DNA from: Aliiroseovarius sp. S1339
GTDB lineage: Bacteria; Pseudomonadota; Alphaproteobacteria; Rhodobacterales; Rhodobacteraceae
DNA: 64,000 nt
Assembly (NCBI RefSeq): GCF_023195695.1
Contig: NZ_JALPQG010000004.1
Span: 124,001 to 188,000 of the forward strand
Direction: 5' to 3'
Positions 1 to 7,822 of this stretch are shown here, piece by piece (the first letter of the stretch is position 1; every line of letters begins with the position of its first letter). Made by a program: the position numbers and the translations under genes. The notes under the pieces are model-generated. The model was given only the letters and a program-made list of their open reading frames with translations. It made no database searches and was not told the DNA's origin.

Positions 1-320
1 GCGATCGGCTTCGCTTCTTCGTAGACCGACCCGTCATCGTCATACCAGGTGAACTTAAACTCTCCCGCCTCATCGACTTTGGCGTCGAATTCCAGATAAG
101 GGTTGGTCGAGATCGCCGGCTCAAGCGTCACATCAATCACCATCTTGCCGTTCAGTTCGCAGGTGAAGCGGTTGATGATCGAGCGCGGAATCAGGTTGCC
201 GTCGCCGTCTTTGCGCTGGCCCGATTCCATCTTGTGGCTGATCAGGGTTTTCAGGGTCACCACTTCGCCAGCACTTGCCGACTTGGGGACCTTCACGCGG
301 GGTTTTACACCTTTTGCCAT
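1..320 (-). CDS. soxZ: SoxZ, sulfur-compound chelating subunit (3' end cut by window edge)
   Basis: Partial gene: the start and about 106 codons are inside the window and the C-terminus lies beyond position 1. SoxZ forms the periplasmic SoxYZ heterodimer that presents the sulfur substrate, bound to a SoxY cysteine, to the other Sox enzymes. The product begins MAKGVKPRVKVPKSASAGEV and continues with a beta-rich immunoglobulin-like sequence (FTCELNGKMVIDVTLEPAIS, then NPYLEF), as expected for SoxZ. It has no signal peptide, which fits co-export with Tat-dependent SoxY. A GAGGAG ribosome site precedes the ATG. The gene lies 18 bp after soxY in the same operon. Confidence 0.93.
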   Translation of the reverse strand, partial: MAKGVKPRVKVPKSASAGEVVTLKTLISHKMESGQRKDGDGNLIPRSIINRFTCELNGKMVIDVTLEPAISTNPYLEFDAKVDEAGEFKFTWYDDDGSVYEEAKPI

Positions 321-338
321 GTCTTCAAGCTCCTCTGA

Positions 339-755
339 TTAGCCGCCGCAGCCGCCGATGGTGACTTTTACGGTCGATGTCGCTTTCACAAAGCTGCCAT
401 CGGCCATTTTCGCAATGGCGACCACATCCTGTGTGCCTGCCAGTCGCATCCGGGTCGAGGCCGCTTGACTGCCAGCCGCTTCGCCGAAGTTAAACTGTGC
501 CACGCCGGGTGTCGGGTTGCCCGTTGCAAGCAACAGGATCGAAACCGCGCCGGGTGCGTCAACGGATACCGGGACGGTATTGCCATTTTCGGCGATTTCC
601 GGGGCCGTCAGTGTGATCCCGCCCTCGCCCGCGTCTGCCCCACCGGTAAAGGCGGCAATCGCCTCGTCCGCGGCGGCGGCCGCGCGCATTGGCAACATGG
701 CGACGGCGGTTGCGCCGAGACCGAGTGCCAGAGCTTCACGTCGTGTGAATTTCAT
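339..755 (-). CDS. soxY: SoxY, sulfur-carrier protein of thiosulfate oxidation
   Basis: A 138-residue periplasmic protein that carries the sulfur intermediate covalently on its penultimate-region cysteine during Sox-dependent thiosulfate oxidation. The N-terminus has a twin-arginine signal (MKFTRREALALGLGATAV) ending near the alanine-rich stretch at residues 25-30. The C-terminus ends in GGCGG, the swinging-arm motif with the substrate-binding cysteine. Length and both termini match the family. The start has a GGAG site 8 bp upstream. It sits between soxX and soxZ, as in known sox operons. Confidence 0.96.
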   Translation of the reverse strand: MKFTRREALALGLGATAVAMLPMRAAAAADEAIAAFTGGADAGEGGITLTAPEIAENGNTVPVSVDAPGAVSILLLATGNPTPGVAQFNFGEAAGSQAASTRMRLAGTQDVVAIAKMADGSFVKATSTVKVTIGGCGG

Positions 756-795
756 CTGTGTCTCCTGTAGATAGGTTTCGTGCCAATCCGGGCGC

Positions 796-1266
796 TTATT
801 TCAGCGTCATCAGATAGGCGACAACATCTTCGATCTGCTGTGCTGTCAGCAGGGGGTCAACATCGCCTTCATGGGCCTTGCCGGTATAGGCGTTGCCCAG
901 ACGTATAAAACCGTCGGTTTTGTAAAAAGACGGCATCATCGACTCTTCAAAAGTCATCTTGGCATTTGCTATGATGCCGCGCAGTTCCGCCTCGCTCCAG
1001 CGGTCCCCGGCGCCATCCAGCAGCGGGCCCACTTCTCCGTGAAATGGCACGTCGGCCAGATCGGTCAGTTCGTGGCAGGCAACGCAATTGCCCTGTGATT
1101 TTGTCGATACAATTTTTGCGCCTTCCATCGGGTTGCCAGCGACACCTGTCAAAGACTGGGCAACCGCCCCTTCTTCAAACATGACATCTGCAGGCGCCAC
1201 CGTTTCGGCGTTTGCCATTCCAAGCCCAGCAAGCAGGGCGACAAGCGTGATCGTTGTCCGCTTCAT
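796..1266 (-). CDS. soxX: SoxX, c-type cytochrome of the SoxAX complex
   Basis: A 156-residue periplasmic cytochrome that, with SoxA, couples thiosulfate to the SoxY cysteine. The ATG at 1266 gives a clean signal peptide (residues 1-20, ending MANA). One haem c motif, CVACH, is at residues 61-65, and a methionine pair (SMMP) near residue 114 could supply the distal ligand. The open frame extends further upstream, but that part has no protein-like character, so the longer start is rejected. soxX is the first gene of the soxXYZ stretch, 188 bp after soxV. That gap contains a candidate SoxR operator. SoxA lies outside the window. Confidence 0.94.
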   Translation of the reverse strand: MKRTTITLVALLAGLGMANAETVAPADVMFEEGAVAQSLTGVAGNPMEGAKIVSTKSQGNCVACHELTDLADVPFHGEVGPLLDGAGDRWSEAELRGIIANAKMTFEESMMPSFYKTDGFIRLGNAYTGKAHEGDVDPLLTAQQIEDVVAYLMTLK

Positions 1267-1335
1267 GATACCTCCCATAACCGTTGTATGCACAACTTCG
1301 TGTAACCTAACATGCGAAGTATTTTCCGCAACATC

Positions 1336-1354
1336 AAATTCTAATTTTTGAATT
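1336..1354. promoter_or_regulatory. Inverted repeat upstream of soxX, candidate SoxR operator
   Basis: AATTC (1337-1341) and GAATT (1350-1354) form an AT-rich inverted repeat with an 8-bp spacer, 70 bp upstream of the soxX start. Read on the minus strand it contains ATTCAAAAATTAG, which resembles ATTCAAATTAG in the soxV/soxS gap. In Paracoccus, SoxR is known to bind upstream of soxX and in the soxS-soxV gap. Assigning this repeat to SoxR is inference. Confidence 0.45.
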
Positions 1355-1454
1355 ATTCGCAGGTGCGGCGAAGGGAATCGGTTTGTTTGTTGCGCAAAGG
1401 GGTGCGGAACCTGCCATAATAAGCTGTTAAGGATATGACAAAAAAGCCTGTTTT

Positions 1455-2192
1455 TTAACCGATATTTCCAAACCACGGCATCCAGTCGAGCATGAATTGT
1501 CCGATCGCATTGACGCTGTTGGTGACGATCAAAAGCGCAAAGACAATCAACATCACCCCCATGGTCTTCTCGACCCAAGGAAGGTATTTTCGGTTGCGCC
1601 CTGCCCATGCCAGAAAGGGTCGTGCAAACAGCGCCGCAATCACGAAAGGCGTGGTCATCGCCAACCCATAGACCGCCAACAAAAGCGCGCCACGCCACAG
1701 ATCCCCCATGCCGGATGCAATCATCAGAATCGCCGACAAGGCCGGACCCACGCAGGGCGTCCAGCCAAAGCCAAACGCCAGACCCATCAGATACGCACCG
1801 ATGATTGTGCTGGGGGCGGCCTTACTTTCCAGTCGCGCCTCGCGATACAGAAACGGGATTTTCACAATGCCAAGAAAGTGTAGCCCGAAGGCCAAAAGAA
1901 CAGCCGCGCCGATATAGCTCAGCATCTCTTTGTAGCGCGCAAACACAGACCCCAGCGCGGTCGCCCCTAGCCCTAGCAGGATGAAAATCGTCGTCACACC
2001 AAAGGCAAAGGCGATGGCCGACACCACAAGACGCCGCTGTGCACCTTGGCTGATCTTGCCCTCGCCCGTCAGCTCGTTCATCGAAATTCCTGCCATATAG
2101 CACAGGTAAAATGGCACCATCGGCAGGATGCAGGGCGTGAAAAAAGACAACAGCCCAGCGAGCGCTGCGCCTGCAAAAGAGATGTCGAGCAT
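1455..2192 (-). CDS. soxV: SoxV, CcdA/DsbD-type membrane thiol electron carrier
   Basis: A 245-residue inner-membrane protein of the CcdA family, with about six hydrophobic segments. Two conserved cysteines lie in the typical contexts FTPCILP (residues 18-24) and GWTPCVGP (near residue 147). SoxV passes electrons from cytoplasmic thioredoxin across the membrane to a periplasmic thioredoxin that keeps SoxYZ active. In Paracoccus soxV is followed by soxW. Here soxX follows directly and no soxW is present. The gene is divergent from soxS, with an 83-bp gap carrying inverted repeats. Confidence 0.93.
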   Translation of the reverse strand: MLDISFAGAALAGLLSFFTPCILPMVPFYLCYMAGISMNELTGEGKISQGAQRRLVVSAIAFAFGVTTIFILLGLGATALGSVFARYKEMLSYIGAAVLLAFGLHFLGIVKIPFLYREARLESKAAPSTIIGAYLMGLAFGFGWTPCVGPALSAILMIASGMGDLWRGALLLAVYGLAMTTPFVIAALFARPFLAWAGRNRKYLPWVEKTMGVMLIVFALLIVTNSVNAIGQFMLDWMPWFGNIG

Positions 2193-2217
2193 CGGCTTTC
2201 CTTGAAATCAGTACATA

Positions 2218-2245
2218 TTCAAATTAGTTGTTGTATTGAAACAAC
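2218..2245. promoter_or_regulatory. Inverted repeats between soxV and soxS, candidate SoxR operator
   Basis: The short divergent gap holds two overlapping inverted repeats: TTCAA (2218-2222) with TTGAA (2236-2240), and GTTGT (2230-2234) with ACAAC (2241-2245, 6-bp spacer). The region is AT-rich against a GC-rich background and lies where SoxR controls the divergent sox promoters in Paracoccus. The binding protein is inferred. Confidence 0.5.
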
Positions 2246-2275
2246 GTCAACCTTTTCCCGAACCGGGCCGAAATC

Positions 2276-2716
2276 ATGTCGCGTATACGCACCGCCTTGG
2301 CGACTTTCCTTCTGGGCCTCTTTGCAGTCTCTGCATCGGCCACCGAACTGGTGATGGTCGAAGAACCCGGCTGCCCGTGGTGCGCCAAGTGGGAACGCGA
2401 GTTGGGCGCGATCTATCCCAAGACCCCGGAAGGCCAGTTTGCACCGCTGCGCAAGGTGCAGTTGCATGACGTCCGCCGCAACAGTGATCCGGCAGAATTG
2501 GGCTTCGCACTGGATCACCCTGTCACCTTCACCCCGACCTTCCTGTTGATCGAAGACGGGGCCGAGGTCGCCCGCTTGCAAGGCTATCCCGGCGAAGACT
2601 TCTTCTGGAGCCTGCTTGAGAAGATGTTGATCGAAAAGACAAGCTACCAAACACCAACCACGACCGATATCACCAAGCCCGCCGCCTTCCCTGCCCCGGA
2701 TCAGGCCACAAACTAA
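2276..2716 (+). CDS. soxS: SoxS, periplasmic thioredoxin-like protein
   Basis: A 146-residue exported thioredoxin-fold protein. A signal peptide spans residues 1-22 (ending VSASA), and the redox motif CPWC sits at about residues 32-35 in EEPGCPWCAKW. A cis-proline region (TFTPTFLL) follows. Family members reduce or reactivate SoxY and accept electrons from SoxV. It begins the soxS-soxR-soxT set, which matches the soxSRT cluster described in Pseudaminobacter. Position and divergence from soxV support SoxS over a generic DsbA/thioredoxin. No strong ribosome site is visible. Confidence 0.88.
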   Translation: MSRIRTALATFLLGLFAVSASATELVMVEEPGCPWCAKWERELGAIYPKTPEGQFAPLRKVQLHDVRRNSDPAELGFALDHPVTFTPTFLLIEDGAEVARLQGYPGEDFFWSLLEKMLIEKTSYQTPTTTDITKPAAFPAPDQATN

Positions 2717-2841
2717 TCCACCCGGTTGGGCCATGTGCCCGCCGAAACACGATTGATCAACTGTTCAAGCGTCTAGATTGCAAAAAACGCGACGCATCTA
2801 TAAGACAGGCGAACAGCATTATGAAAGAAGAGGACCCGATT

Positions 2842-3207
2842 ATGGCATTGCCTGTCATCCGCGAGGACATGACGAGCGACGAGCTGGACAAGATGATGAC
2901 TAGCGCCTGCGACGCCTCGACCCTTCTGAAGGCGATCAGCCACGAAGGGCGATTGATGATCCTGTGCCACCTTGTCACCGGCGAGAAATCCGTGACCGAG
3001 CTGGAGCGCCTTTTGCGCGCCCGTCAGGCCGCCGTGTCGCAACAACTGGCGCGACTGCGTCTGGAAGGCCTTGTGACCCCGCGTCGCGAAGGCAAAACCA
3101 TCTATTACTCTTTGACCGATGAACGCCCCCGGCGCATCCTTGAAGTGATTTACGAGCTGTTTTGTTCCGTCGGCGAGCCTGCGGATACACAAAAAGCGGC
3201 TGAGTAA
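2842..3207 (+). CDS. soxR: SoxR/SqrR-type ArsR-family repressor of the sox genes
   Basis: A 121-residue winged-helix regulator (ArsR/SmtB). The helix-turn-helix covers KSVTELERLLRARQAAVSQQLARL and the wing contains RREGKTIYY. Cysteines 42 and 108, counted from this start, have the spacing of the persulfide-sensing pair known from SqrR (41/107) and SoxR. A third cysteine is at residue 23. When the pair is bridged by polysulfide the repressor leaves DNA. ATG 2842 was chosen because AGAGGA lies 7 bp upstream; an upstream ATG at 2821 would add seven residues and has no ribosome site. It lies between soxS and soxT. Confidence 0.92.
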   Translation: MALPVIREDMTSDELDKMMTSACDASTLLKAISHEGRLMILCHLVTGEKSVTELERLLRARQAAVSQQLARLRLEGLVTPRREGKTIYYSLTDERPRRILEVIYELFCSVGEPADTQKAAE

Positions 3208-3346
3208 GCAGCAAATCTCAATGTCGTGACATGGACGCTTTGCACGCAGCATCGTCGACGCCGGGACGAGATGCGCACGACCTCCGCCGCTGACCAATAG
3301 GCTGGCACGCCCCTGGTGCCGGGCCAAGATACAGGAGCATTCACCC

Positions 3347-4405
3347 ATGTTCGACTGGATCAGTGACGCCAATCTGGCCGCTTTGATCGGCCTTGTCGGC
3401 GGCGTGCTGCTGGGATTATCCGCGCGCCTTGGCCGGTTTTGCACATTGGGCGCGATCGAAGACGCGCTGTATGCGGGCTCGTCCCTCAGGATGCGGATGT
3501 GGGGCATTGCCATCGGAGTGGCAATCATTGGCACGCATCTGTTGATCGGCGCAGGTCTGTTGCCCGCGCAAGAAGCGGTCTATCTGCGACTTGGCTGGAA
3601 CCCGGTGGCCTCGGTCGTTGGCGGGTTGCTGTTTGGATATGGCATGGCACTTTCTGGCAATTGCGGCTTTGGCGCGTTGGCGCGGCTGGGCGGCGGTGAT
3701 CTTCGTGCCTTCGTTATTGTCATGGTTATGGGGCTTGCGGCTTACGTCGCCATTTCTGGTCCACTTGCCCAACTGCGTGTATTGGCCTTCCCGCAGACTG
3801 TTGCTGACCCGACCGCCCTGCCCTCGATTTCCATCAAGCTGGGCGCGATGCTGGGGCTATCTGCGCCCACCATCGGGGTGGGGATCGGCGCGGCCCTGAC
3901 CCTTGCCATGTTCACCAGCAAAGAAATGCGCCAAGCCCCGGCCACCGCCTTCTGGGCCGCCATTGCCGGGCTCGCCATCGTGATCGGCTGGGGCGGCACG
4001 GCGTGGGTCTTTGCCAACGGGTTTTCGGCCATCCCCGTGGAAAGCCACACCTTTTCCGCACCGCTGGGTGACACGCTGATCTATCTGATGACCTCTTCTG
4101 GGTCCGAGATGAACTTCGGCGTAGGCAGCGTGGTTGGCGTTTTAGCAGGGGCCTTCATCGGCAGTCTGTTCAAGGGTCATTTCCGGTGGGAAGCCTGCGA
4201 AGATCCCCGCGAGTTGAAGCGCCAGATGGGGGGGGCTGCGATCATGGGGCTGGGTGCCGTAATCGCGTTAGGCTGTTCCATTGGCCAAGGTCTTTCCGCC
4301 TTCGCGATCCTGTACTATGGCGCGCCCGTGACATTTCTTGCGATCATTGCGGGCACAGCACTTGGTCTGCGCCAATTGATTGCGGGCTTTGCAATTGCCG
4401 AATAG
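3347..4405 (+). CDS. soxT: SoxT, YeeE/YedE-type sulfur-compound permease
   Basis: A 352-residue inner-membrane protein with about ten hydrophobic segments. It carries the cysteine motifs of the YeeE/YedE family: GRFCTLGAIEDAL (near residue 32), LSGNCGFGALARLGGGD (near residue 105) and ALGCSIGQGLSAF (near residue 312). In the E. coli and Spirochaeta relatives these cysteines relay thiosulfate or sulfide through the membrane. The position directly after soxR matches soxT of soxSRT clusters. An AGGAG site precedes the ATG. The 139 bp from soxR could hold a separate promoter. The exact substrate is not known from sequence. Confidence 0.88.
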   Translation: MFDWISDANLAALIGLVGGVLLGLSARLGRFCTLGAIEDALYAGSSLRMRMWGIAIGVAIIGTHLLIGAGLLPAQEAVYLRLGWNPVASVVGGLLFGYGMALSGNCGFGALARLGGGDLRAFVIVMVMGLAAYVAISGPLAQLRVLAFPQTVADPTALPSISIKLGAMLGLSAPTIGVGIGAALTLAMFTSKEMRQAPATAFWAAIAGLAIVIGWGGTAWVFANGFSAIPVESHTFSAPLGDTLIYLMTSSGSEMNFGVGSVVGVLAGAFIGSLFKGHFRWEACEDPRELKRQMGGAAIMGLGAVIALGCSIGQGLSAFAILYYGAPVTFLAIIAGTALGLRQLIAGFAIAE

Positions 4406-4549
4406 CACGTGGGCATAGAAAAACGGCCGGGGGATCGCGCGCGCCGTCATTCGCTCTTTTCACTCATCTGTCCGCAAGTTAGGGTCCGCCCCTGAAACGA
4501 CCCGGTTGCCAGCAATCGGCGACACAGGATGACAGGGAACCGCAGGGTC

Positions 4550-5044
4550 ATGACCAACTTCACGCCAAGCCCGGACCACGCAGGCGCATTTCGCGCAGCC
4601 CTTGGTCTGTTCACAACCGGTGTGACCCTTGTGACCACCTCAACACCACGCGGACCACTGGCCATGACGGTGAACAGCTTCACCTCGGTTTCGCTGGATC
4701 CGCCTTTGATTTTATGGTGCCCTGCCAAGGTATCGGCCCGCCACGACGCCTTTGTTGCGGCCGAACATTTCGCCGTGCATCTACTTTGTGACGATCAAGT
4801 GGAAGTTGCCCGACGGTTCGCCCGCCAGGGCGAGGATTTTTCTGACCTGGACCATCGTGTGGATTATCACGGCGTGCCGGTGATCGAACACTGCATGGCG
4901 CGATTTGACTGCACGCGCGAAAATGTGGTCGACGGCGGTGATCATTCTATTGTTCTGGGGCGGGTGCACCGGGTCACAACCAATGAAGGCCAGCCGTTGA
5001 CGTTTCACGCAGGTCGGTTTGGTGGTTTCGGCGGGTTGGTCTGA
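4550..5044 (+). CDS. Flavin reductase-like, FMN-binding protein
   Basis: A 164-residue flavin reductase domain protein, from FRAALGLFTTGVTLVTT near the start to the HAGRFGGFGGL end. The segment AMTVNSFTSVSLDPPLILWC is the FMN-binding core of this family. Such proteins supply reduced flavin to two-component monooxygenases or act as NAD(P)H:FMN oxidoreductases. The partner is not evident here. ATG 4550 is preferred, because homologous proteins start close to this point; a start at 4529 adds seven residues. The gene follows soxT on the same strand after 144 bp, so a link with sulfur metabolism is possible but not shown. Confidence 0.85.
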   Translation: MTNFTPSPDHAGAFRAALGLFTTGVTLVTTSTPRGPLAMTVNSFTSVSLDPPLILWCPAKVSARHDAFVAAEHFAVHLLCDDQVEVARRFARQGEDFSDLDHRVDYHGVPVIEHCMARFDCTRENVVDGGDHSIVLGRVHRVTTNEGQPLTFHAGRFGGFGGLV

Positions 5045-5074
5045 GCTGCGGCCAAAGGCCACAAACCTGTCAGA

Positions 5075-5488
5075 TCAGGGTGTCATGATCTCGGCACGCT
5101 CATAGCTTTTCATGGACTCTGCCCCGTCATCAAACACCAGTCGCACTGTAACCAAGTCAATCGATTTCAGATCGAACTCCAGATATGGCGGTTTGTCTGC
5201 GACCTTGATGGCGTTTGGTTGCGGCTCGTCCTCGTAACAAGGTTCGGCGTTGAAGGCCCTTTCCGGCTGCCCATTCAGAGAATAGAGGATCTGGTCCAGA
5301 CCGCAGCGCCACGCCAGCAAGTGGGTAAAATACAGAAGGTCTTTGCCATCATATTCACGCACCGCGACCCAGCTGCCCTTTGTGGCGTCCAGAATGGGGC
5401 GCACTTCATCGGCCGTTGTGAAATTCTGCGCCAGTGCGGGTGCGCCGAAACCCATCATCAAGATCGTTGCGATCGCTGTTCTAGCCAT
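5075..5488 (-). CDS. Secreted protein of unknown function
   Basis: A 137-residue protein with a clear signal peptide (MARTAIATILMMGFGAPALA). The mature part contains a cysteine pair (WRCGLDQILYSLNG and AEPCYEDEPQPN) that could form a disulfide, and it ends in EIMTP. I do not recognise a named family. Start ATG 5488 has GGAG 8 bp upstream; a TTG five codons further up would overlap that site. It converges with the flavin reductase gene (30-bp gap). Location is probably the periplasm. Confidence 0.75.
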   Translation of the reverse strand: MARTAIATILMMGFGAPALAQNFTTADEVRPILDATKGSWVAVREYDGKDLLYFTHLLAWRCGLDQILYSLNGQPERAFNAEPCYEDEPQPNAIKVADKPPYLEFDLKSIDLVTVRLVFDDGAESMKSYERAEIMTP

Positions 5489-5655
5489 ACTCAGCTCCTT
5501 CAAACCAAACCTGATAACCCATTCATTACAACAAGCTGCGCCGATCCGTGGACATGATACACCTTATCACGCGACATGACAGCGCTTGAAACGCTTTCAG
5601 ACTCGCCTGCTTCCTGACTATACTGCCTGAAATAAGAAGAGCAGGCAAAGCACTG

Positions 5656-6669
5656 ATGGTCAAACCCCCCCGGAAATCGGCGAAATCACGCCCTGATTTC
5701 AATATCGTCATCATTGGTCAAGCTGGCAGGTTATCCTATGAAGCACTGCTGTTTGCCGCCACCTTGCGCCAGTCCGATCCCGGTTTCGGCGGACGCTTGT
5801 TGGTTGCCGAACCGCAGCCATCTGACCGCTGGCCGAACGATCCGGGCATCAAACCGCATATCCGCGAGGCGCTTGAAGCACTTGGAGCCGAGATCGTGCC
5901 GTTCGAAAACCATCATTTCGGCCATGACTACCCCAATGGCAACAAGATCGAGGCGCTGCTGGTGCTGCCCGAAGGCGAGCCATTTGTCTTTTTCGACACC
6001 GACACCGTGATCACCGGCAAATTGTCCGAGGTGGCGTTTGACTTTGGCCGCCCATCGGCGTCGATGAAACGCGAAGGAACGTGGCCCAAGGTAGAGCTTT
6101 ACGGCCCCGGATATGGCGCGACATGGAAATCGCTTTATGACAAGTTTGACCTCGATTATGAGGCGTCGCTGGATCTGAGCCAACCTGACGAATACTGGCA
6201 GCGTTACATGTATTTCAATGCGGGCTGGTTCTTTGGTGCCTGTCCGCGCGCGTTTGGGCAAAGGTTCCTCGACTATGCGTTGGCGATCCGCGATGACCGG
6301 CCCGACGCGCTGGTCTGTCAGGAGCTATTCCCGTGGCTGGACCAGATCGCCCTGCCGCTTGTGATTGCAAGCTTTGGTGGCGGCCGACCGGGGCCGGAGC
6401 TTGATGGGCTGGATGGGGATGTGACGTGCCATTGGCGCATCCTGCCGCTGGCATATGCCCGCGAAGACGACCATGTGATCGAGGTGATCGAAACCGCCGC
6501 CGCCCCCAACAAGATCAAGAAAGTCCTGAAAGAATACGATCCGATGAAACGGATGATCTTTCAGGGGCGCGGCCAGAAGGTGCGCGCGCTGTTTGATCGT
6601 TCTGCCCTGCCCCGGCGCGAACAGAAGATCCGCAACATGATCAAACGCGAAGGGTTCTGGATGCGTTAA
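5656..6669 (+). CDS. Glycosyltransferase-like protein of unknown target
   Basis: A 337-residue soluble protein without signal peptide. The N-terminus (FNIVIIGQAGRLSYEALLFAATL) looks like a Rossmann-type strand-loop-helix. The motif FFDTDTVITGKL near residue 115 has the DxD shape that binds metal and nucleotide-sugar in GT-A glycosyltransferases. A downstream MYFNAGWFFGACPRAF segment fits the acceptor region of GT8-like enzymes. The C-terminal 40 residues are very basic (KRMIFQGRGQKVRALFDRS), as in proteins touching membranes or nucleic acid. It is a single gene flanked by oppositely oriented genes. The reaction is unknown. Confidence 0.7.
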   Translation: MVKPPRKSAKSRPDFNIVIIGQAGRLSYEALLFAATLRQSDPGFGGRLLVAEPQPSDRWPNDPGIKPHIREALEALGAEIVPFENHHFGHDYPNGNKIEALLVLPEGEPFVFFDTDTVITGKLSEVAFDFGRPSASMKREGTWPKVELYGPGYGATWKSLYDKFDLDYEASLDLSQPDEYWQRYMYFNAGWFFGACPRAFGQRFLDYALAIRDDRPDALVCQELFPWLDQIALPLVIASFGGGRPGPELDGLDGDVTCHWRILPLAYAREDDHVIEVIETAAAPNKIKKVLKEYDPMKRMIFQGRGQKVRALFDRSALPRREQKIRNMIKREGFWMR

Positions 6670-6727
6670 TCAGGTATGGGCTGGGCGCTGAGACGTCAAT
6701 TCCCCGAACATCCCTGATCTGCACATG

Positions 6728-6757
6728 AAAAAAGGCGCATCGTTGCCGATGCGCCTT
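6728..6757 (-). terminator. Rho-independent terminator of the cold-shock gene
   Basis: An 11-bp hairpin (arms 6732-6742 and 6747-6757, loop TTGC) followed on the minus strand by a T-run (A-run 6728-6733 on the plus strand). It lies 42 bp after the csp stop codon. Confidence 0.88.
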
Positions 6758-6798
6758 CAAAGATTGAAGAGAACTTCAACCTTATAGGTCGTAAAACC

Positions 6799-7005
6799 TT
6801 ACGCCAGAGCGATGTTCGACGCGCTTTCGCGGCCGTCACGGCCGGGCTCGATGTCGAAAGTCACTTTCTGGTCGTCTGCCAGACCGGTCAGGCCAGCACG
6901 TTCAACAGCAGAGATGTGTACAAACACGTCTTTGCCGCCATTTTCGGGTGCAATAAAGCCGAAGCCTTTAGTTGCGTTAAACCATTTGACGGTTCCATTA
7001 GCCAT
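6799..7005 (-). CDS. Cold-shock protein (CspA family)
   Basis: A 68-residue single cold-shock domain. It has the RNA-binding motifs KGFGFI (RNP1, residues 13-18) and VFVHIS (RNP2, residues 27-32). Such proteins bind single-stranded RNA and act as RNA chaperones. The ATG at 7005 follows an AGGAG site; the open frame continues upstream without support. A strong terminator follows. The unusually long gap to the next gene (7006-7228) leaves room for a structured 5' leader of the kind known for csp mRNAs, but no specific element could be identified. Confidence 0.95.
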   Translation of the reverse strand: MANGTVKWFNATKGFGFIAPENGGKDVFVHISAVERAGLTGLADDQKVTFDIEPGRDGRESASNIALA

Positions 7006-7228
7006 CGTTTTTCTCCTAGTTAGTCTGCCCACGATATGCGGCAGGTCGGCAAAGTCAGTACAAGATCGAGAGACTGAGCCTTTAGGAGCAGTGTAGTCGA
7101 TAGTGGTAACGTCGCAGGCATTACATGGCGGTCCTTCAACGAAATTACAAGTGCTTTTCTTACAGGGTCGATTATCGGTGGAGATTTGCGCGCCAAATGC
7201 GCAATAACCTGCGCAGTATGGCCCATAT

Positions 7229-7642
7229 CTATTCTGTGAATACGCGATCCAGGTCGCGAAACCCCTTCACTTCGATCGGATTTCCGGATGGGTCACGAAA
7301 AAACATCGTCCATTGTTCACCCGGTTCACCTTCGAAACGGACGGTGGGCGGGATGACCCAGTCGGTTCCGTGCGCGTCCAACGTGTCGGCCAATGCGCGC
7401 CAGTTGTCATAGCCAAGCACCACGCCGAAATGGGGCATCGCCACCATATGCGCGCCGACCTTACCGGTGTCTGCCGTCTCAAATGGTGTGCCCAGATGCA
7501 GGCTAAGCTGGTGGCCAAAAAAGCTGAAATCGACCCAACTGTCTGTGGATCGCCCCTCCTTACACCCCAGCAGGTCGCCGTAAAAGCTGCGCGCGGCGTC
7601 CAGATCGGTGACATTGATGGCAAGGTGAAAAGGGGTCAGCAT
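7229..7642 (-). CDS. VOC (glyoxalase/dioxygenase-fold) family protein
   Basis: A 137-residue vicinal-oxygen-chelate protein: two beta-alpha-beta-beta-beta units starting at FHLAINVTDLDAARSFYGDLLG and near GVVLGYDNWRALADTL. His6, the mid-chain HLG of the QLSLHLG segment and the glutamate in NPIEVKGF near the C-terminus are plausible metal ligands. Enzymes of this fold include glyoxalases, lyases and fosfomycin-resistance enzymes, and sequence alone does not choose between them. ATG 7642 was taken because upstream translation loses family resemblance. It is divergent from metY. Confidence 0.82.
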   Translation of the reverse strand: MLTPFHLAINVTDLDAARSFYGDLLGCKEGRSTDSWVDFSFFGHQLSLHLGTPFETADTGKVGAHMVAMPHFGVVLGYDNWRALADTLDAHGTDWVIPPTVRFEGEPGEQWTMFFRDPSGNPIEVKGFRDLDRVFTE

Positions 7643-7822
7643 GGCGCGCTCCGGAACAAGGTTCTGAAAACCATAGCAGCGGGCGAAAAAAGGACCAACC
7701 GAAAGCGTCGCCGTAAATGCGGTTCCAATGTCCGCGACCTTGGTCAGTTCAATCAGCAAGACCCGTTGAAGCCCCGCGCCCTTTCCCCTAGCCTGCGCGC
7801 AACAAAAACGAGGGAGACTTTC

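Noticed and set aside
7643-7822. Possible SAM-II riboswitch before metY
   Set aside because: The expected loop sequences and pseudoknot were not found in the short upstream region.
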